Below, piece by piece: positions 6,089 to 6,547 of a stretch of DNA of 6,547 bases. Made by a program: the position numbers and the translations under genes. Source of the stretch: Hyphomicrobiales bacterium (GTDB taxonomy: Bacteria; Pseudomonadota; Alphaproteobacteria; Rhizobiales; Beijerinckiaceae); the NCBI GenBank assembly GCA_015655535.1, contig JAATEW010000406.1, positions 1 to 6,547 on the forward strand, read 5' to 3'. Under the pieces are notes generated by a model. That model made no database searches and had not been told where the DNA came from. It saw only the letters and a list, made by a program, of their open reading frames with translations. Numbering within the stretch: the stretch's first letter is position 1; each line of letters begins with the position of its first letter.

Positions 6089-6547
6089 CTATTTCTTGCC
6101 GTCATAGGTGATGCGATAGACCGCGCCCGCGAGATCGTCCGCAACAAGCAGCGAGCCGTCGCGCATCTGCTCGACATCGACGGGACGGCCGGTATATTCG
6201 CCGTCCTCGTCGAGCCAGCCTTCCGCGAAGGGCTTCGAGCCTTCAGGCGCTTTGCCCTCGGCGTCAATCTTCGTCACCATGACGCGGGCGCCGACAGGCA
6301 CCGTCCGGTTCCAGGAACCGTGCTGCGCGGAGAAGATCGCGCCCTGATATTCCTTCGGGAACATTTTTCCCGTGTAGATCATCATGCCGAGATCGGCGGC
6401 GTGAGCCGCCTCCTCGACGACCGGAAACACGACATCCGCCGGCGGGGTCTGGTCCTTATATTCGGCGGTCCTTGTATGGCCGCCGCCGTACCACGGGAAG
6501 CCGAAATTCTCGCCGGGCTTCGTCGCATGATTGAGTTCGCCTGCGGG
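6089..6547 (-). CDS. PQQ-dependent sugar dehydrogenase, sorbosone/glucose type (3' part)
   Basis: The C-terminal 152 residues of a soluble, periplasmic-type PQQ dehydrogenase (GSDH/L-sorbosone dehydrogenase family, beta-propeller) that oxidises sugars or other aldoses and passes electrons to a cytochrome. The visible part starts PAGELNHATKPGENFGFPWY and continues GGGHTRTAEY, HAADLGMMIYTGKMFP, FSAQHGSWNRT, GWLDEDGEYTGRPVDVEQMR and DGSLLVADDLAGAVYRITYD. The E-L-N-x2-x3-G-x-N-F-G-F-P-W, QHGSWNR, GRPVD and DG-S-L-L-V-x-DD blocks are characteristic. No stop interrupts the frame up to the window edge; an apparent GTG start at 6430 lies inside the conserved sequence and is not the real start. The true substrate cannot be read from this part. 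PQQ synthesis genes are not in the window. The cytochrome gene follows 22 bases after the TAG stop. Confidence 0.92.
   Translation of the reverse strand, partial: PAGELNHATKPGENFGFPWYGGGHTRTAEYKDQTPPADVVFPVVEEAAHAADLGMMIYTGKMFPKEYQGAIFSAQHGSWNRTVPVGARVMVTKIDAEGKAPEGSKPFAEGWLDEDGEYTGRPVDVEQMRDGSLLVADDLAGAVYRITYDGKK

Noticed and set aside
6067..6267. Longer N-terminus for the cytochrome, inside the dehydrogenase gene
   Set aside because: It overlaps the conserved end of the PQQ dehydrogenase and would bury the signal peptide. ATG 6064-6066 has its own GAGGG site.

Overview
The window is GC-rich DNA with tightly packed genes. Its gene families (SufE, DUF5330, DUF2267, an alphaproteobacterial PAS histidine kinase) and the paired palindromes in one intergenic gap point to an alphaproteobacterium of the Hyphomicrobiales (Rhizobiales). 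Beijerinckiaceae or Bradyrhizobiaceae is my best guess, by inference only. No rRNA, tRNA, CRISPR array, transposase or phage gene is visible. The content looks like ordinary chromosome rather than an accessory island.

Left part (1-922): the 5' end of sufE (Fe-S cluster assembly) and a small DUF5330-type exported or membrane-anchored protein both lie on the minus strand. A gap of about 300 bp follows that should hold divergent promoters. It contains a near-match to a CtrA box close to the next gene.

Centre (923-3494): a plus-strand two-gene operon encodes a six-TM PAS-HisKA-HATPase sensor kinase and, overlapping it by 8 bp, a single-pass membrane protein with a Pro/Ala-rich linker and a C-terminal peptidoglycan-binding domain. 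The coupling suggests an envelope- or cell-cycle-linked signalling pair. A 154-bp convergent gap follows, filled by two related hairpin palindromes in inverted orientation.

Right part (3649-6547): on the minus strand, a complete DUF853/YjgR (HerA-like) ATPase gene is interrupted by one in-frame TGA at the place of a family-conserved Trp. It is otherwise intact, so this is a very recent pseudogene, a sequencing error or a read-through case. Divergent from it is a small glycine-rich DUF2267-type gene. Tail-to-tail with that gene is a minus-strand operon of a PQQ-dependent (sorbosone/glucose-type) sugar dehydrogenase, whose 5' end lies beyond the window, and a periplasmic class I cytochrome c that probably takes its electrons.

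I found no clear new defence or mobile system. The items most worth a second look are the kinase/peptidoglycan-binding operon with its possible CtrA box, the single nonsense codon in the DUF853 gene, and the inverted pair of palindromes.
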